Of a stretch of 7,564 bases of DNA, positions 6,464 to 7,564 are shown piece by piece. A program made the position numbers and the translations under genes. Positions within the stretch are counted from its first letter, which is position 1. Every line of letters begins with the position of its first letter. Origin of the DNA: Microbacteriaceae bacterium (GTDB lineage: Bacteria; Actinomycetota; Actinomycetes; Actinomycetales; Microbacteriaceae); the NCBI GenBank assembly GCA_003454135.1, contig DMKW01000226.1, positions 13,190 through 20,753 of the forward strand, written 5' to 3'. Below the pieces are notes generated by a model, which saw nothing but the letters and a program-made list of their open reading frames with translations, did not search any database and was not told where the DNA came from.

Positions 6464-6469
6464 TACCCT
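6464..6469 (+). promoter_or_regulatory. Probable -10 element of the WXG100 gene
   Basis: TACCCT fits the actinobacterial TAnnnT pattern, 28 bp after the kinase stop. Transcription would start near 6476, giving a leader of about 40 nt with the hairpin and ribosome site. The -35 region is poor (CCCCAG at a 17-bp spacing), and a GTGGCCAC palindrome at 6448-6455 lies in the spacer region. The WXG100 gene may also be read through from the kinase. Confidence 0.4.
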
Positions 6470-6474
6470 TCGAT

Positions 6475-6498
6475 CGTTCGGGCGCTCGCCCGGCAACG
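6475..6498 (+). promoter_or_regulatory. Hairpin in the WXG100 leader
   Basis: Stem CGGGC / GCCCG with loop GCTC (6479-6492), extended by CGTT (6475-6478) pairing with AACG (6495-6498) across a 2-nt bulge. It ends 5 nt before the ribosome site, leaving that site exposed. It lacks a T-tract, so it is more likely an mRNA-stabilising or regulatory leader structure than a terminator of the kinase gene. Confidence 0.45.
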
Positions 6499-6503
6499 AC
6501 ATC

Positions 6504-6509
6504 GGGAGG
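6504..6509 (+). promoter_or_regulatory. Strong ribosome binding site of the WXG100 gene
   Basis: GGGAGG with a 5-nt spacer to the ATG at 6515. It selects this start over longer in-frame openings that would overlap the kinase gene. It is the strongest ribosome site on the plus strand here, in contrast to the regulator and kinase starts, which have none. Confidence 0.8.
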
Positions 6510-6514
6510 CACCA

Positions 6515-6802
6515 ATGCGATACCAGGTGGACAGCGAGGCCGTGATCGGGGCGACGGCGACCGTGCGCAACACCATCGCCCGCATCCAGGCCGAGTCCAA
6601 CGGCCTGCACGGGCAACTCACCAACCTGCAGGCGTCGTGGTCTGGGCAGGCCGCCACCGCGTTCCAGTCGGCGGTCACCGACTGGAAGTCCACGCAGCAA
6701 CGCATCGAAGAGAGCCTCGCGGCGATCAGCCACGCCCTCGGGCAGGCCGGACAGCAATACGCGGAGATCGAGGCGTCCAACGCCCGCCTCTTCGGAGGGT
6801 GA
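6515..6802 (+). CDS. WXG100 family (EsxA/ESAT-6-like) type VII secretion target
   Basis: Small helical-hairpin protein of 95 aa, the usual size for the WXG100 family, whose members are exported as dimers by type VII (ESX) secretion systems. The turn motif WSG is at residues 47-49 (ASWSGQAATAF), between two long helices free of proline. The C-terminal end contains YAEIE, a match to the YxxxD/E export signal, followed by a short flexible tail ending in FGG. There is no signal peptide. No second WXG100 partner, EccC-type ATPase or mycosin is in the window, so it is either a homodimer-forming orphan or depends on a system elsewhere. It lies 79 bp downstream of the sensor kinase with its own likely promoter, leader hairpin and strong ribosome site. 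A strong terminator separates it from convergent groEL. The substrate role is inferred from family and motifs; its biological function is unknown. Confidence 0.87.
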   Translation: MRYQVDSEAVIGATATVRNTIARIQAESNGLHGQLTNLQASWSGQAATAFQSAVTDWKSTQQRIEESLAAISHALGQAGQQYAEIEASNARLFGG

Positions 6803-6815
6803 GCGTCAAACGACG

Positions 6816-6850
6816 AAGCGGGCGGCCCCTCGAAAGGGACCGCCCGCTTT
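6816..6850. terminator. Bidirectional intrinsic terminator between WXG100 and groEL
   Basis: AAGCGGGCGG (6816-6825) pairs perfectly with CCGCCCGCTT (6840-6849). After one C/A mismatch, a further 4 bp pair and close a CGAA tetraloop (6831-6834). The A-rich left side and T-rich right side give short T-runs on both strands. Its position between two convergent stop codons (6802 and 6864) fits termination of both genes. Confidence 0.9.
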
Positions 6851-6863
6851 ACGTTGTTCGGAC

Positions 6864-7564
6864 TTAGAAGTCCATGCCACCCGACGGGTCGCCCATGGGT
6901 GCGGCGGCCTTCTCGGGCTTGTCGGCGACGACGACCTCAGTGGTGAGGAAGAGGCCGGCGATCGACGCTGCGTTGAGCAGCGCGGAACGGGTGACCTTCA
7001 CCGGGTCGTTGATTCCGGCGGCGAGCATGTCGACGTACTCACCGGTCGCGGCGTTGAGGCCGTGACCGTTCGGCAGGTTGCGCACCTTCTCGGCCACGAC
7101 TCCGGCCTCAAGCCCCGCGTTGAGCGCGATCTGCTTGAGCGGCGCGTCGACGGCGACCTTGACGATGTTCGCTCCGGTTGCCTCATCGCCGACGAGACCC
7201 GTGAGGGCCTCGCTTGCGAAGGCGACGGCACCGGCCTGGATGAGAGCGACGCCACCACCGGCGACGATACCCTCTTCGACGGCCGCCTTCGCGTTGCGAA
7301 CGGCGTCCTCGATGCGGTGCTTGCGCTCCTTGAGCTCGACCTCGGTCGCGGCTCCGGCCTTGATGACGGCGACGCCACCGGCGAGCTTCGCGAGGCGCTC
7401 CTGGAGCTTCTCACGGTCGTAGTCGGAGTCGGTGTTGTCGATCTCGGCGCGGATCTGCTTGACGCGACCGGCGATGGCGTCGGGGTCACCGGCTCCCTCG
7501 ACGATCGTGGTCTCGTCCTTGGTGATGACGACCTTGCGGGCACGGCCGAGCAGGTCGAGGGTGG
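6864..7564 (-). CDS. groEL: Chaperonin GroEL (60 kDa), C-terminal part, 5' truncated
   Basis: ATP-dependent chaperonin forming the double-ring folding chamber with GroES. The last 233 or so residues are present, from about the apical/intermediate junction to the end; the N-terminal half lies beyond the right edge. Reading from the edge, the segment includes GRARKVVITKDETTIVEGAG, the DYDREKLQERLAKLAGGVAVIKAGAATEVELKE region (residues given in part), the cpn60 signature AVEEGIVAGGG, and the C-terminal NDPVKVTRSAL and LTTEVVVADKPE blocks. The tail ends GGMDF, typical of the essential GroEL2-type actinobacterial chaperonin rather than the histidine-rich GroEL1 type. The frame is intact throughout. 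groES is not in the window. Any CIRCE/HrcA control would be at the missing 5' end and cannot be judged. Confidence 0.96.
   Translation of the reverse strand, partial: TLDLLGRARKVVITKDETTIVEGAGDPDAIAGRVKQIRAEIDNTDSDYDREKLQERLAKLAGGVAVIKAGAATEVELKERKHRIEDAVRNAKAAVEEGIVAGGGVALIQAGAVAFASEALTGLVGDEATGANIVKVAVDAPLKQIALNAGLEAGVVAEKVRNLPNGHGLNAATGEYVDMLAAGINDPVKVTRSALLNAASIAGLFLTTEVVVADKPEKAAAPMGDPSGGMDF

Noticed and set aside
4720..6780. 686-codon open frame on the minus strand opposite the kinase and WXG100 genes
   Set aside because: It is antisense to two genes with complete, recognisable domain motifs, has an Arg/Asp/Val/Gly-biased composition typical of GC-rich shadow frames, and shows no family motif.
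6998..7543. Ser/Arg/Pro-rich 181-codon frame on the minus strand inside groEL
   Set aside because: It is out of frame with the intact GroEL reading frame and has a low-complexity translation; a shadow frame.

Overview
The window is very GC-rich. It carries several actinobacterial hallmarks: an XPB-type helicase, a GroEL ending in GGMDF, a PhoP-like response regulator, a single WXG100 protein and a mycobacterial-type FolP2. The overall gene style and probable leaderless starts suit a Microbacteriaceae-like actinomycete chromosome, but genus and species cannot be named from the sequence. There is no insertion sequence, phage gene, tRNA, rRNA or CRISPR array, and no gene-free gap longer than about 150 bp.

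Layout. (1) 1-1017, plus: C-terminal two-thirds of an XPB-type DNA repair helicase, cut by the left edge. (2) 1066-3900, minus: a tight three-gene operon, transcribed as ferredoxin-reductase-like flavoprotein, FolP2-type dihydropteroate-synthase homolog, then RibD-C/Rv2671-type reductase. The junctions are only 1 and 2 nt. (3) 3901-4046: a divergent promoter region with an 11-bp-phased direct repeat resembling a PhoP box. (4) 4047-6435, plus: a PhoP-like response regulator and its sensor kinase, separated by 46 bp containing a perfect 7-bp hairpin. The kinase has a roughly 60-residue insertion in its ATP-binding domain. (5) 6515-6802, plus: a small WXG100 (EsxA-like) protein behind its own likely promoter and a structured leader. 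(6) 6816-6850: a strong bidirectional terminator. (7) 6864-7564, minus: the C-terminal part of GroEL, cut by the right edge.

How the parts may work together. The minus-strand operon pairs a DHPS homolog that has lost the pABA/sulfonamide loop but kept the pterin-site residues with a reductase whose mycobacterial relative can act as a dihydrofolate reductase analogue. A flavin reductase is added to these. This looks like an uncharacterised pterin- or folate-related redox pathway and is the most interesting feature here. The two-component system probably regulates itself through the repeat before its start. Because it sits next to a WXG100 gene, a link to type VII secretion, as known for mycobacterial PhoPR, is a testable inference.
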